Below, one piece after another: positions 9,179 through 18,229 of a stretch of DNA of 37,782 nucleotides; position 1 is the stretch's first letter, and each line of letters starts with the position of its first letter. A program made the position numbers and the translations under genes. The notes beneath the pieces are model-generated. The model was not told the DNA's origin, did no database searches, and saw only the letters and a program-made list of their open reading frames with translations. The stretch lies in assembly GCA_905221605.1 (NCBI GenBank), contig CAJNDS010002344.1, forward strand, positions 222,501-260,282. The letters run 5' to 3'. This stretch comes from Symbiodinium natans (taxonomy: Eukaryota; Sar; Dinophyceae; Suessiales; Symbiodiniaceae).

Positions 9179-11162
9179 GTTTCTTCTTCTTTGTTTTTTG
9201 GAGGCTTTTACATTTTCATAGACAACCTCTAAGAAAATTAGGTACTGTTGAACCTAAGAAAATTTGGTACTGTCGGACCGCACTGTTTTAAAGAAAACAG
9301 GGCGGTTCAACAGTACCAAATTTTCAGAGACAACCTCTAAGAAAATTTGGTACTGTTGCTTTTCCTTCTTTATTGCAACAGGAGAAGACAGGAAAAGAGC
9401 TTCCATTCCCCTCTTGTTCTTCCTTTCTTGTGTTTTTGTCATTTAGAGGGGAACAGGAGAAGAGGAGGGAGAGAGAAGGAGAGAGGAGAGATAGCAGGAA
9501 TCCAATTTCAATGGAATAACAAAGAAAGGAATAGAAGTGAAATGAATTGGGATGAGGCCCGGGCTCGTAATTTAGTATTGGGGGGAGGCCCGGGCTCGTA
9601 ATTTAGTATTGGGGGGAGGCCCGGGCTCGTAATTTAGTGTTGGGGGGAGGCCCGAGGCCTTGTGAATAGTTTTAATAGTTTGGGAGGCTTGTTAAAAGTT
9701 CAAACTATTAAAACTATTAAAACTTTAAAAAGGAGAAGGCCTGGCCAGGAGATTCCTGAACTTTTAAACTTTTCAAACTTTTAAAACCATTAAAACTATT
9801 AAAATTAGCAAAAAGGCTTCTTGTTAATAGTTTTACCAATTTAGGAGGCACTTTAAAAGTTCAAACGATTAAAACTATTAAAACTGTCAAGAAGAAGCCT
9901 TTTTAAAAGTTTTAAACGTTGTAAAAGTTTTGAAAGTTCAGGAATCTCCTGGCCGGTTAGTATTGGGGGAAGGCCCGGGCTCGTAATTTAGTATTGGGGG
10001 GTGGCCCTGGCTCGTAATTTAGTATTGGGGGGAGGCCCGGGCTCGTAGTTTAGTATTGGGGGGAGGCCCGAGGCCTTTTTTAATAGTTTTAATAGTTTGG
10101 GAGGCTTTTTAAAAGTTCAAACTATTAAAACTATTAAAACTTTAAAAAGGAGAAGGCCTGGCCAGGAGATTCCTGAACTTTTAAACTTTTCAAACTTTTA
10201 AAACTAATAAAGCTGTTAAAACTATTAAAACGATTAAAACTATTAAAAAGGCTTCTTTTTAAGAGTTTTTTTCTTGTTTAGGAGGCTTTTTAAAAGTTCA
10301 AACTTTTTAAAAAATTAAATCTATTAAAAAGAAGCCTTTTTAATAGTTTTAATAGTTTTAATAGTTTTCAAAGTTTTCATAGTTTTAAAAGTTTTAAAAA
10401 GTTTTGGCAGGTAGTAGTGATGAACCCTAGTTCCTTACAAATCCTGGAGAACGGCCCTCAAGCACCTTCTGAAGCCCTGGTTAAACCCCTAAAGCTCTTT
10501 TACGCCGTATGCAGCTTAAATCCCCTCACCCTAAACCCTAAACCCTAAACCCCTAAACCCCTAAACCCCTAAACCCCTAAACCCTAAACCCTAAACCTAA
10601 AGCCTGGACACCGAAAACCCGCAATCTGGTGAGGCCCAAGCCGCGTCGGCCTCACCCCGGCTCGCAGCACCGCTGGGGCCTCTAGCAGGGTTTAGGGTTT
10701 TGGGTTTAGGGTTTGGGGTTTAGGGTCTTGGGTTTAGGGTTTAGGGTTTCAGGAGTTCGAGGCTTCTGGGGCTTCAGGTCTAGGGCTGACAGGTTTCACG
10801 CATACAAGTAAGGTTTGGGAGACGTGACCTTAGGGTTTAGGGCTTAGGGCTTAGGGCTTAGGGCTTAGGGCTTCCCCCCGACTCAGACTGTGCGCCATAG
10901 CTTCAGCGTCCTTCAGGGGTACTTTGGGATTAAGCCCTGTGTATAGCCAGAAGAAACCCTAGAAAACGTGGAAAGCTCTCCCTCCTGCTTCACCTGATGC
11001 AAGCAGCAAAAGTTGACTGACTTTTGGGGCTGCTTCTGACAGCATTCGATGGCTATATGGGGGCAGTTCTCAAAATGATAGTGCCACCTTGGGCACCCTA
11101 AACACAAGGCTCCGACATTTTGGGCCTTCGAGAGAGGGGATCATGACTTTAGGGCAGCTCAG

Positions 11163-11193
<31 letters not shown>

Positions 11194-14100
11194 GGACCCT
11201 TATAACCCAATTTTAGGGTCCTCATAACTCTTAATATAGGGGCCTGAGTAGTTAGGATAAGGTTTTGGGGGTTATTATAATTATAGTATACATATGTATA
11301 TTATATCAAGGGACCACAAGGGAATACTATTCATTAGTAATTATTCCGACCCCAGATTTCTTCTCTCTTAGGGGGGCCCCTCCTGGTAGTGCTACACCCC
11401 GATCCCCAAAACCCTTCTTCCCAGCTTCGTCTTGAACCTCCGAAAGGTCCGCAAGCATTTCAGGGTCGTTTAGGGTTTAGGGGTTAGAGTTTAGGGTTTA
11501 GGGTTTAGGGTTTAGGGTTTAGGGTTTAGGGTTTAGGGTTTAGGGTTTAGGCACCCACGTGGTAGTGCAGGAGCAGACACTCGCCTTGAGAACGCATAGG
11601 TTTTCGGATGTCACAATAACAGGCAGAATTACATGTCGAACTTTTTCTGGGTTTAGGGTTTATTTAGGGTTTAGGGTTTAGGGTTTAGGGTTTAGGGTTT
11701 AGGGCGGGTTGCTGTTGAAGGCGGCGAGTCTCTACATCAGCCTTTGCCGCAGCATCTAACCCCCAGCCCTGTGCGACACACCTTAGCCTGAGCTGCATTG
11801 CGTACACACCTCGCCTAAAACGTTCGGTTTACGGTTTACGGTTTAGGGTTTAGGGTTTAGGGTTTAGGGTTTAGGGTTTAGGGTTTATAAGCTTCCAACC
11901 ACGGTAAGTCAGGCCATGTGGAATCGGGCGGATGAGGCCGCGAAGTTGCGCGTGACCTGCTGTCAGGGTCCCTAAGCCCTGCACCGCACAACCCCCCAAA
12001 TTGGGGGTCCTAATGCCCTAAACCCTGAAGCCTATGTTACTATACGCCCGATTGGGATATGGACCCTGTTAATCCCCCTACATCCTAGCCACGCCTCATA
12101 TCCGGTCCAGGGGATAGGGTTTAGGATTTAGGGTTTGGGGTTTGGGGTTTAGGGTCTGTAGCCCTTAGGGTGCAAGTGCTGCGCAGTGTTTCCTTTAATG
12201 TCTTCATTTGGGTACTCCAAAACCTCCTGAAAACCCCCCCTTTACGGGTTTGGGGTTTAGGGTTTAGGGTTGAAGGTAAAACCCCTAAGCCCGGGAACAC
12301 TTACTCGCGCGGTTTGTGGCTTGGGGGCCTCTTCAACCATAGAAGGGTGTGCTTGGAAGGCGTATTCATAGGCTTTGTTAGGGTTTAGGGTTGAGGGTTT
12401 AGGGTTGAGGGTTTAGGGTTTAGGGTTTAGGGTTTAGGGTTTAGGGTTTAGGGTTTAGGGAATCCTTCCAGAAGACCCCAGATCCTAACTCCCCAATTCT
12501 TTGTAACCTTCAAACTCCCCAAACCCTGGGATGCGCAGCACCACCCCAGACCCTATAAACCCTATAAACCCTTTATATCCTATAAACCCCATAAACCCTA
12601 TAAGCCTTGTAAACCCTATAAACCCTGTAAACCCTGTAAACCCTAGAAACCCTCTAAAACCCTAAACCGTACTCAGACCCCGATGCCTCTCAAGTCCTGC
12701 TTCTAGGCCGCCCGGGCCTGTCGCCTTGATTTCACACTGAGCATTCTGCTGCGGGCCTGTTTCCCAGCAGTTGCCTTGTGTCTGCTCCCTAAACCCTAAA
12801 CCCTAAACCCTAAATCCTAAACCCTAGATCCTAAACCCTAAATCCTCAACCCTGAACCCTAAACCCTAAGCCCTGCTCCCCCAGATCTTTGGGGCTTGGA
12901 GCCGATCAAGGGCTGTAGGACTTGAGGGGCTTATGGTTGCAAAGGGACTTCGGACTTCGTTAGGGTTTTACGGATTTAGGAGTTTAGGGTTTGTAGGGTT
13001 TAGGGTTTAGGGGGGGGATGGCATGCTCTGCAGGTCGTGAAGGTGCGCGTGGGCTTTGAGGGTTTTGGGGTTTCGGGTTGGGATGTTCCCCCCCCCCCCC
13101 CCTAGGGTTTAGGGTTTTGGGTTAACAGGGATGACCTTAAGCCAAGAGCCCGAAACGATCTTAAGCCCCAAATCCCAAATCACAGGTAGAGGAAGGACCC
13201 CAGGCTTAGTAAGCATCCCCAACCTAGTCCCTCCAACCCCCAAGTCGACCTAAACCAAGTAATACCCTTCACCTTCGCGTCCCCCCTGGGCCCATAATGT
13301 GGTCCCTTACCTTCTTCAAGGGGTTCTCTAGGGGTTTAGGGTTTAGGGTTTAGGGTTTAGGGTTTAGGGTTTAGGGTTTAGGGTTTAGGGTTTAGGGTTT
13401 AGGGTTTAGGGTTTAGGGTTTTCAACGGTACATAAGGGGTATATAAGGGGTGCCCTTCTGAGGGCCCATACTAAGGGACCATGTACCCTTGAGGAACAAC
13501 GAGCCTCCTTAAAAAGAGTTTATGACTCATATATCTTGATAGGAACTATAGCAAGACAGGGTATATGATCCTTAAGAAAGGTTTATGATTCATATATCTT
13601 AATAGGAGCTGTAGCAATACAGGGTAGATGATCCGAATCTTAGAGTTCATGTGGTTCGCAAGGAAACTGCCCTAAGAGTCAAGCGTTTAGGTGTTTTGCA
13701 TCCAAGGCGAGGTTGGAGACTGATGGTAGCTGGCACCGTTGCGGGAGGCTGTTACGACGACAGGGGTTGAGTTTTGGGGGGCCGGAGGAGCCCCAAAAAT
13801 CGGGGTCCGACACCGCATAGTACTATAAGTTCTATTAAGGCTATATGAAGTAGGGTTTATATTTCTTGTACCCCCACAAGGACACCAAGCATATACACTC
13901 ACCTATATTAAACAAGAACCTTATATACACTCACCAAAAACAGTAATATAAACCCTACTTCATATGAAGGTAACCCTAAACCGAACAGGTCCAGAACTCG
14001 CGGCCGCGGTGCTTCGAGCTTGGCCCTGTTACTGCCCGAACCGCACTCTGTGGGGGATTACAATTGCGGGAGCCCAAGGCCCAAACCCTAAACCCAAAGC

Positions 14101-14197
14101 CCTAAACCACATACTACTTTAATTCCTGTAAAGGTACATGAACCCTAAACCCCTACTTTAGGCGCTTCATCTCGTCTTAAGGGTTCGAAGGCTCTAG
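9081..14197 (+). CDS. unrecognised multi-exon gene C (gene-level span)
   Basis: The candidate exons are 9081-9178, 10603-10689, 11552-11599, 11892-11966, 13034-13060, 13989-14078 and perhaps 14162-14197. Neighbouring exons agree in phase at most junctions (2, 2, then 0 from 11892 on, allowing a shared G). The connection between 11599 (phase 2) and 11892 (phase 0) does not fit, so an exon is missing, one boundary is wrong, or two genes are involved. No domain is recognised. Introns carry TTTAGGG at the donor side and often CCCTAAA at the acceptor side. The first intron contains the 31-bp tandem/AT-hairpin block. Confidence 0.35.
9221..9358. repeat. nested direct and inverted repeats
   Basis: GACAACCTCTAAGAAAATT followed by AGGTACTGTTG occurs at 9221-9250 and, with one change, at 9329-9358. 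Between them AAAATTTGGTACTGTCGGACCG-type sequence (9259-9280) is inverted at 9303-9324. Short open frames here are by-products. Confidence 0.65.
9556..10400. repeat. 31-bp tandem repeats plus AT-rich hairpins, duplicated as a 416-bp unit
   Basis: GGCCCGGGCTCGTAATTTAG followed by TATTGGGGGGA recurs every 31 bases at 9556, 9587, 9618 and 9649, and again at 9972, 10003, 10034 and 10065. Each cluster is followed by AT-rich DNA of TTTTAATAGTTT type with inverted pieces (GCCAGGAGATTCCTGAAC / GTTCAGGAATCTCCTGGC in the first unit). The whole unit repeats at 416 bases. The composition differs sharply from the rest of the window. Confidence 0.8.
10603..10689 (+). CDS. gene C exon
   Basis: The acceptor is ACCTAAAG and the donor GCAGG|GTTTAGGG. 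It reads LDTENPQSGEAQAASA then SPRLAAPLGPLA. Phase 2 on entry matches the preceding exon (GG|C). CCCTAAA lies on the left and TTTAGGG on the right. The alanine/proline-rich segment looks like a linker and no domain is recognised. Confidence 0.5.
11163..11395. repeat. C27 tract with family 3 fragments
   Basis: A run of 27 C (11163-11189) is followed by GACCCTTATAACCCAATTTT, related to family 3. Near 11371 GGGGGGCCCCTCCTGGTAG is the reverse complement of the start of copy a. Between them, 11245-11345 matches a second dispersed repeat also at 3255-3345 (AAGGGACCACAAGGGAATACTA). Confidence 0.5.
11469..11888. repeat. TTTAGGG arrays, three blocks
   Basis: Blocks at about 11469-11550, 11642-11705 and 11826-11888 surround two GC-rich islands. 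The island at 11706-11820 has no clear frame on either strand. Confidence 0.9.
11552..11599 (+). CDS. gene C short exon candidate
   Basis: The island begins directly after TTTAGGGTTTAGG and ends at CATAG|GTTTTCGG. In the phase from the previous exon it reads THVVVQEQTLALRTH. It is unusual in having TTTAGGG on its left side, the heptamer itself ending in the acceptor AGG. Confidence 0.35.
   Translation, partial: HPRGSAGADTRLENA
11892..11966 (+). CDS. gene C exon
   Basis: The acceptor is GTTTATAAG and the donor CTGTCAG|GGTCCC. The 25 residues LPTTVSQAMWNRADEA then AKLRVTCCQ are in phase 0 at both ends. CCATG inside the exon is not taken as a start because the frame is open upstream to the acceptor. 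The left flank is TTTAGGG. Confidence 0.5.
12382..12460. repeat. TTTAGGG array
   Basis: About eleven units. The segment 11967-13033 is otherwise intron-like, with ATAAACCCT-type degenerate repeats (12560-12670) and no coding sequence that I could support. Confidence 0.9.
13034..13060 (+). CDS. gene C microexon candidate
   Basis: There are only 27 bases between GCTCTGCAG and GAG|GGTTTTGGGG, reading VVKVRVGFE in phase 0. It joins the exons on both sides without a frame break. Evidence is limited by the small size. Confidence 0.35.
13331..13420. repeat. near-perfect TTTAGGG array
   Basis: About thirteen uninterrupted TTTAGGG units, among the most regular arrays in the window. Confidence 0.95.
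13518..13634 (+). repeat. 54-bp direct repeat, two copies
   Basis: GTTTATGACTCATATATCTT and the next 34 bases to GATGATCC recur 63 bases later with a few substitutions. No coding potential is seen. Confidence 0.7.
13843..13965. repeat. perfect 21-bp inverted repeat
   Basis: ATATGAAGTAGGGTTTATAT plus T (13843-13863) is the exact reverse complement of 13945-13965. ATATACACTCACC appears twice inside as a direct repeat. It could form an 80-base loop hairpin. Confidence 0.75.
13989..14078 (+). CDS. gene C exon
   Basis: The acceptor is CCGAACAG and the donor CCCAAG|GCCCAA (GC donor). It reads VQNSRPRCFELGPVTA then RTALCGGLQLREPK. All three frames are open over this GC-rich stretch, so the frame is chosen only by phase with 13034-13060. 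The downstream flank is CCCAAACCCTAAACCC. Confidence 0.4.
14162..14197 (+). CDS. possible terminal exon of gene C
   Basis: After CCTACTTTAG the phase-0 frame reads ALHLVLRVRRL and stops at TAG (14195-14197). It continues the GC-donor exon in phase. It is very short, and only 17 bases separate it from the ATG of the next gene. It could equally be 5' untranslated sequence of that gene. Confidence 0.2.
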   Translation, partial: ALHLVLRVRRL

Positions 14198-14214
14198 GAT
14201 CCCTTCGTTCCATC

Positions 14215-14269
14215 ATGGCGCTGAAGCCCATGTGGCGCGACCTGGCCCTGCTGGCGGCGGGTGCTGCAG
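14215..14269 (+). CDS. 60-residue protein exon 1 with start codon
   Basis: ATG lies in the context CCATCATGG. The exon encodes MALKPMWRDLALLAAGAA and ends in phase 1 at GCTGCAG|GTTTCCGGG. The CATCATGGCG context, with A at -3 and G at +4, favours this start. No spliced-leader acceptor was proven upstream. Confidence 0.6.
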
Positions 14270-14395
14270 GTTTCCGGGTTTAGGGTTTAGGGTTTAGGGT
14301 TTAGGGTTTAGGGTTTAGGGTTTAGGGTTTAGGGTTTTCTGCCCTTGGGCTTGGGTGTAGGGCTTGAACCCCATGAGCTGGGATCATCTACCCCA

Positions 14396-14426
<31 letters not shown>

Positions 14427-16370
14427 TACTCCCTTGCCCTTACCAATTGGGATGTGCCCCCTTACACTAACAGTGCTTCGTAGGGATCATAATGCCCCCT
14501 ATGATCATCTACATGAAGGATCATAATACCCCCTATAATACCCCCTATCATCTGCTAGTATAAAGGGGGAACATCCCAACTTACCAAGCACGCAACCCCT
14601 TTTGGCTAGATCGGGTGGCCCTGGAACTCCCCTGCAGGGAGCATCCAGTGCCCGGAGCAGACTCTAAACTCGAAACACTACAGTTTAGGGTTTAGGGATT
14701 AGGGTTTAGGGTTTAGGGTTGAGGGTTTAGGGCTTAGGGTGCAGGGTTTAGGGTTGAAGGTTAGAGTTAAGGTTCTAGGGTGTGGGCTCTGAAAACTCTC
14801 AACGCTACAGTTCAGAGGTAAAGGCTATGTTTTTGTTGAGCTTGCATTTCGGAGTACGGGCGTTAGTGGAGTATGTGTTTTTGTCATCTGCTCATATTTG
14901 GCCCCCTTGCAAGCCGTATACATATGTAGAGTCGAAACTACACCGCAAAACCGTTGCAATTGGGCAGACTCCTACATTACATTTACATTCTGTCATCTCG
15001 CCTCAACTACGCCTTAGTGTCCTATGCACCCAAACCCTGAAACAGCTTGTAAAATCCCGACACCGTGAAAGCTCGAGACCCTAAAGCCCTAAATCCTGAA
15101 ACTCTAAAACCCTACCCTGATACCCCCAACCCTGAAACCCCAATCCACAAATCCCTGAGACCCAAAAGCCTGAACCCTGAAACCCCAACCCCTAAAACCC
15201 GAAGACCCTAAGACCCTAAAGCCGAAAACCCTGAAACCCTAAGCCCCAAAACCCTAAAACCCCAAACCCTAAAACCCTAAAACCCTGAACCCTAAACCCT
15301 GAAACCCTCTCGGAGGCGGCGCGCTGTTGACTTTCCTGGCACGGCGGACGCCCAAGGTGGGCCCTGTGGCTGGTGGTGATGGAGTTACAAGGAGGGCCCC
15401 CCCTTCCTATAGGGTTTAGGGTTGAGGGTTTAGGGTGTACTTATAACTAGGGTGGGGGCCCTCCTTGCAGGGATTGGGTTTCAGGGCTTGAGTTTGGGGT
15501 TTATAAGGGGATCTTGGGTTCAGGGTTTGGGGTGGAAGGTTTAGGGTTTGGTGTGTTAGGTTTTTCTGGTTCAGGGTCCAGGATTTGAGGTTGAAGGTTT
15601 AGGATTTGGGGACTACAGAAAGGTGGTGATCGCTAGAAGCCCGTTGAAGATGCGAATAAGCATTAGCTACAAAATCCAGCGTCGCGTTGTTTGATTTGTC
15701 TGGGGAACCAAGACTCGAGATGAGAATATCGAGGGTTTGCTTCTAGGGTTGAACTGGGCTTAGGGTTTAGGGTTTAGGGTTTAGGGTTTAGGGTTTAGGG
15801 GTTAGGGGTTAGGGGTTAGGGGTTAGGGGCTAGGGGCTAGGGGCTAGGGGCTAGGGGGTTTGGGGTTTGGGGTTTAGGGTTTGGGGCCCAAAGTTTGGGG
15901 TTTGGGGTTTAGGGTTGAGTGCATGAGAGCCAAGCAGTGCATGCCTCCAAGTGCACCAACATCTTCCCAGACAAAGGCCCAAGGGCCCATGCCCCTGGGT
16001 TTAGGGTTTAGGGTTTTGGGTTTAGGGTTTAGGGTTTAGGGACATATTGGACGAGAACCATGGCTGTGAGAGTTCAGAAGCCCTGCTCAAACACCCTAAG
16101 CCCTGCACTAAAGCCTCCAACCCTAGTTTAGGGTTTAGGGGTTTAGGGTTTAGGGTTTAGGGTTTAGGGTTTAGGGCACTCAATCCCTAAGCCCTGTATC
16201 CCCTGAACCCTACTAGAGACGCCCCCGAAGCGTTTTGCATTCTATCCCCTAAGCCCCACGCTCGAACCCCTAACCCGGAATCACAATCCCACAGCACGGC
16301 GCGGTGAAAGGCAGGGGGCCCATTAGCCCCAGCAGCCGTGCAGGCGGCGCTGGACAAGAAGGCCGCTTAG
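14215..16370 (+). CDS. 60-residue single-pass membrane protein, four exons (gene-level span)
   Basis: Exons 14215-14269, 15316-15356, 15928-15976 and 16333-16370 join in phases 1, 0 and 1 to 183 bases: ATG, 60 codons in all and TAG. The protein starts MALKPMWRDL, has a hydrophobic segment (ALLAAGAAGGALLTFLA) ended by RRTPK, then a polar tail with HASKCTNIFPDK, and ends AAVQAALDKKAA. One N-terminal membrane helix with a positive flank suggests a small membrane or organelle protein; its function is unknown. Donors are GT, GT and GC. Intron 1 runs from GTTTCCGGGTTTAGGG to CCCTGAAACCC, and intron 3 from a G-rich start to CCCTAACCC. Intron 2 has TTTAGGG near both ends. A complete frame with correct phases across four islands is unlikely by chance, though exon 3 has a second open frame. 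Confidence 0.6.
14447..14579. mobile_element. hairpin element family 2, copy 1, with exact 8-bp target duplication
   Basis: The terminal inverted repeats are TTGGGATGTGCCCCCTTA and AAGGGGGAACATCCCAA, continued by ACTAACAG and CTGCTAGT. It is flanked by CTTACCAA on both sides (14439-14446 and 14580-14587). There is no coding capacity, so it is a non-autonomous MITE-like element. It has a doubled middle (ATAATACCCCCTAT). Confidence 0.75.
15316..15356 (+). CDS. 60-residue protein exon 2
   Basis: The acceptor is CTCTCGGAG and the donor CCCAAG|GTGGGC. It completes a glycine codon with exon 1, then encodes GALLTFLARRTPK, which finishes the membrane segment and adds a positive stop-transfer-like cluster. 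It leaves in phase 0. Confidence 0.55.
15391..15475. repeat. family 3-like element with heptamers inside
   Basis: The ends are ACAAGGAGGGCCCCCC and GGGGGCCCTCCTTGC, an inverted repeat matching the end of family 3. The middle includes GGGTTTAGGG copies. It lies in intron 2 of the 60-residue gene. Confidence 0.55.
15928..15976 (+). CDS. 60-residue protein exon 3
   Basis: The acceptor is GTGCATGAG and the donor GACAAAG|GCCCAA (GC). It encodes SQAVHASKCTNIFPDK, in at phase 0 and out at phase 1. The frame stays open past this donor, so the exact end is inferred from phase with exon 4. Confidence 0.45.
16333..16370 (+). CDS. 60-residue protein exon 4 with stop
   Basis: The acceptor is TTAGCCCCAG. 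It reads AAVQAALDKKAA followed by TAG, matching phase 1 of exon 3. The alanine/lysine-rich end is a plausible C-terminus. Confidence 0.5.
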
Positions 16371-17241
16371 GGCATTGCGCATTTTAGGAACCAAGGGGGT
16401 TGAAGGGAGGAGGGAGTGTGTAGAATATACTCGCTGAAAATAATCCTTACACCTGAATTCTGAAAATTGTTTTTGTGTTTGTCGTGAGGATTCTTAATGT
16501 TGATGTTTTCGTGAGCTGCTTGCCCGCGTTTTCGACTGTTATTCGCTTGCACGCAGAATATATTCGCAGCAAATGGCTTTTGACTACTTGGACTTGGTCA
16601 CTGGGCTCGTTTTTTTTGTGAGGGGGGGAAACCCTAAGCCCTAAACCGTAAACCCTAAACCCTAAGCCCTAAATCCTAAACCCATTGGACTTGGACTTGC
16701 ACGTGGCCTTGCACTTGGTCATGGCGGCGGGGGGGGAGGGGGGGGGGAGGGGGGGGGGGGGGGGAAATGGTCAGTCCCTTTTCGGGTACCCGAATTAAGA
16801 GGGCCCGCCAAGCATTGCTGAAGCGTTCATGAAAAGGGACCATAATTTAGAGAAATCACCGCATGAACTTGAATAGAGTGCAGCTTGCGTCGGACAAAGC
16901 CATTGCAGTCTTCTTCTCAGTTTCAGGCTAGGATGGCCTTCAAAACCCTCAAACAACATATTCCTGAATATGATCCTCCTAAACCCAACAAGGGAAAATA
17001 TAAAATGTCCCAGGGGGCTACCTAGAGATGCCGACGTCATTGCGCAGCTCTCCTCACTGTGTGGTCCTTCTAAACCCGAAGCCCTAAAACCCTAACCCCT
17101 CAACACAAGGAGCAAGGCAAGAACAGGGATCCCCCGAGAGTTAGAGACGTGGCCAGCTGGTTTTTTGGGGTCTTTAGGGTGTCGATTTTAAGTCCACTGT
17201 TTTTTTTGGGCGCGTAGAAATCCGAGCTTCTGATTAGTAGT

Positions 17242-17314
<73 letters not shown>

Positions 17315-18154
17315 GGGGGGCAGAGGGGGAAAAGTGGGGAGGCTCTTAAAAGTGGTCTTGGGCTGGGTTCCCGGCCGAAAAAACTGTGCTTTAACACTGA
17401 GGGGGGATTGCTAATCAGAAGCTCGGATTCGGGTCCAAATGGATTCAGAGTTTGCGGCTTACTGGCCGCTCCATGCACCTAGGGGCTCGCAGGGGTGGTC
17501 AGAGGATGGTTTTGGGCTTTGAGGATGTATCTTAGGGTGGTTACACGGTCCCTTTAAATATGGCCCCTTACCTTCTGTAAAGTTAAAGGGTTCTGAAGAA
17601 TGGACCCTTGAGTTTCATAGGGTATATGCGGGGTATATAAGTGCTCCCCATTTAAGGGCACATATTTCCCCATTTTGGGGTCCATATTCACGGACCATGT
17701 AACAACCCTAAGAGTGCAAGGTATAGCCTGGCCGCTCAAGGGAGAGGGGGGGGGAGGGTTCTGGGTTCGGTTCTCCCCCAACAATTCGGCACAGTCTCCC
17801 TCGTGAATGGGTTTAAGAAGGTCTTGTTTAAGAGTATACTACTTTTGTGACCTCGGGATAGCTGATCTTTTCTGCTTACTGGGTTTTAGTCGTTTAAGAG
17901 GTGCTGAAGAACATTTTCCGAGGTTTCGGAGGCCCTAAACCCTAAACCCTAAGCCCTAAACCCTAAACCCTAAACCGTGCCTCGGTACGTGCCGAGTGGG
18001 TGTGATTAGCTGTGGCAGTGCAATGAAACCCTCAACCCGAAAACCTAAACCCCCAAACCCCCAAAACCCTAAAACCCTAAACCCTATACCCTAAACCCTA
18101 AACCCGCGTTGCTGCGGGATCGTCTCGTGTGGCAGCTCCTGCGTGTTGCACCAG
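16371..18154. other. intergenic region between the 60-residue gene and the methyltransferase
   Basis: It holds G-rich runs (16726-16764), the 68-G hairpin, short heptamer arrays and AT-rich DNA. No coding island is supported. Any promoter of the methyltransferase should lie here, but none is recognisable. Confidence 0.5.
17221..17427. repeat. 68-G homopolymer inside a 17-bp inverted repeat
   Basis: TCCGAGCTTCTGATTAG (17221-17237) and CTAATCAGAAGCTCGGA (17411-17427) are perfectly inverted. Between them lies an uninterrupted run of 68 G (17244-17311), then G-rich sequence. Open frames across the run encode only glycine or proline and are not genes. Confidence 0.85.
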
Positions 18155-18229
18155 GCGGCCATGCAGCAGCAGATGGGCGCGAACCTGAAGGGTGCGGTGG
18201 ACACTCGCCTGAAGTGTTGGCAGATGAAG
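18155..18229 (+). CDS. methyltransferase exon (N-terminal)
   Basis: The acceptor is GTTGCACCAG and the donor ATGAAG|GGTTTAGGG. It reads AAMQQQMGANLKGAVDTR then LKCWQMK. A possible start is ATG at 18161, but upstream exons are not excluded. Phase 0 into the next exon requires the extra G of GGTTTAGGG to lie in the intron. Another frame (LLRDRLVWQLL and on) is also open over this island. Confidence 0.45.

Noticed and set aside
11706-11820. GC-rich island between TTTAGGG arrays as an exon
   Set aside because: Weak frames exist on both strands and neither has a good donor or a phase match to its neighbours.
17188-17482. Open frames with long glycine or proline runs
   Set aside because: They are produced by the 68-G homopolymer. 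The flanks show no acceptor/donor logic or domain.
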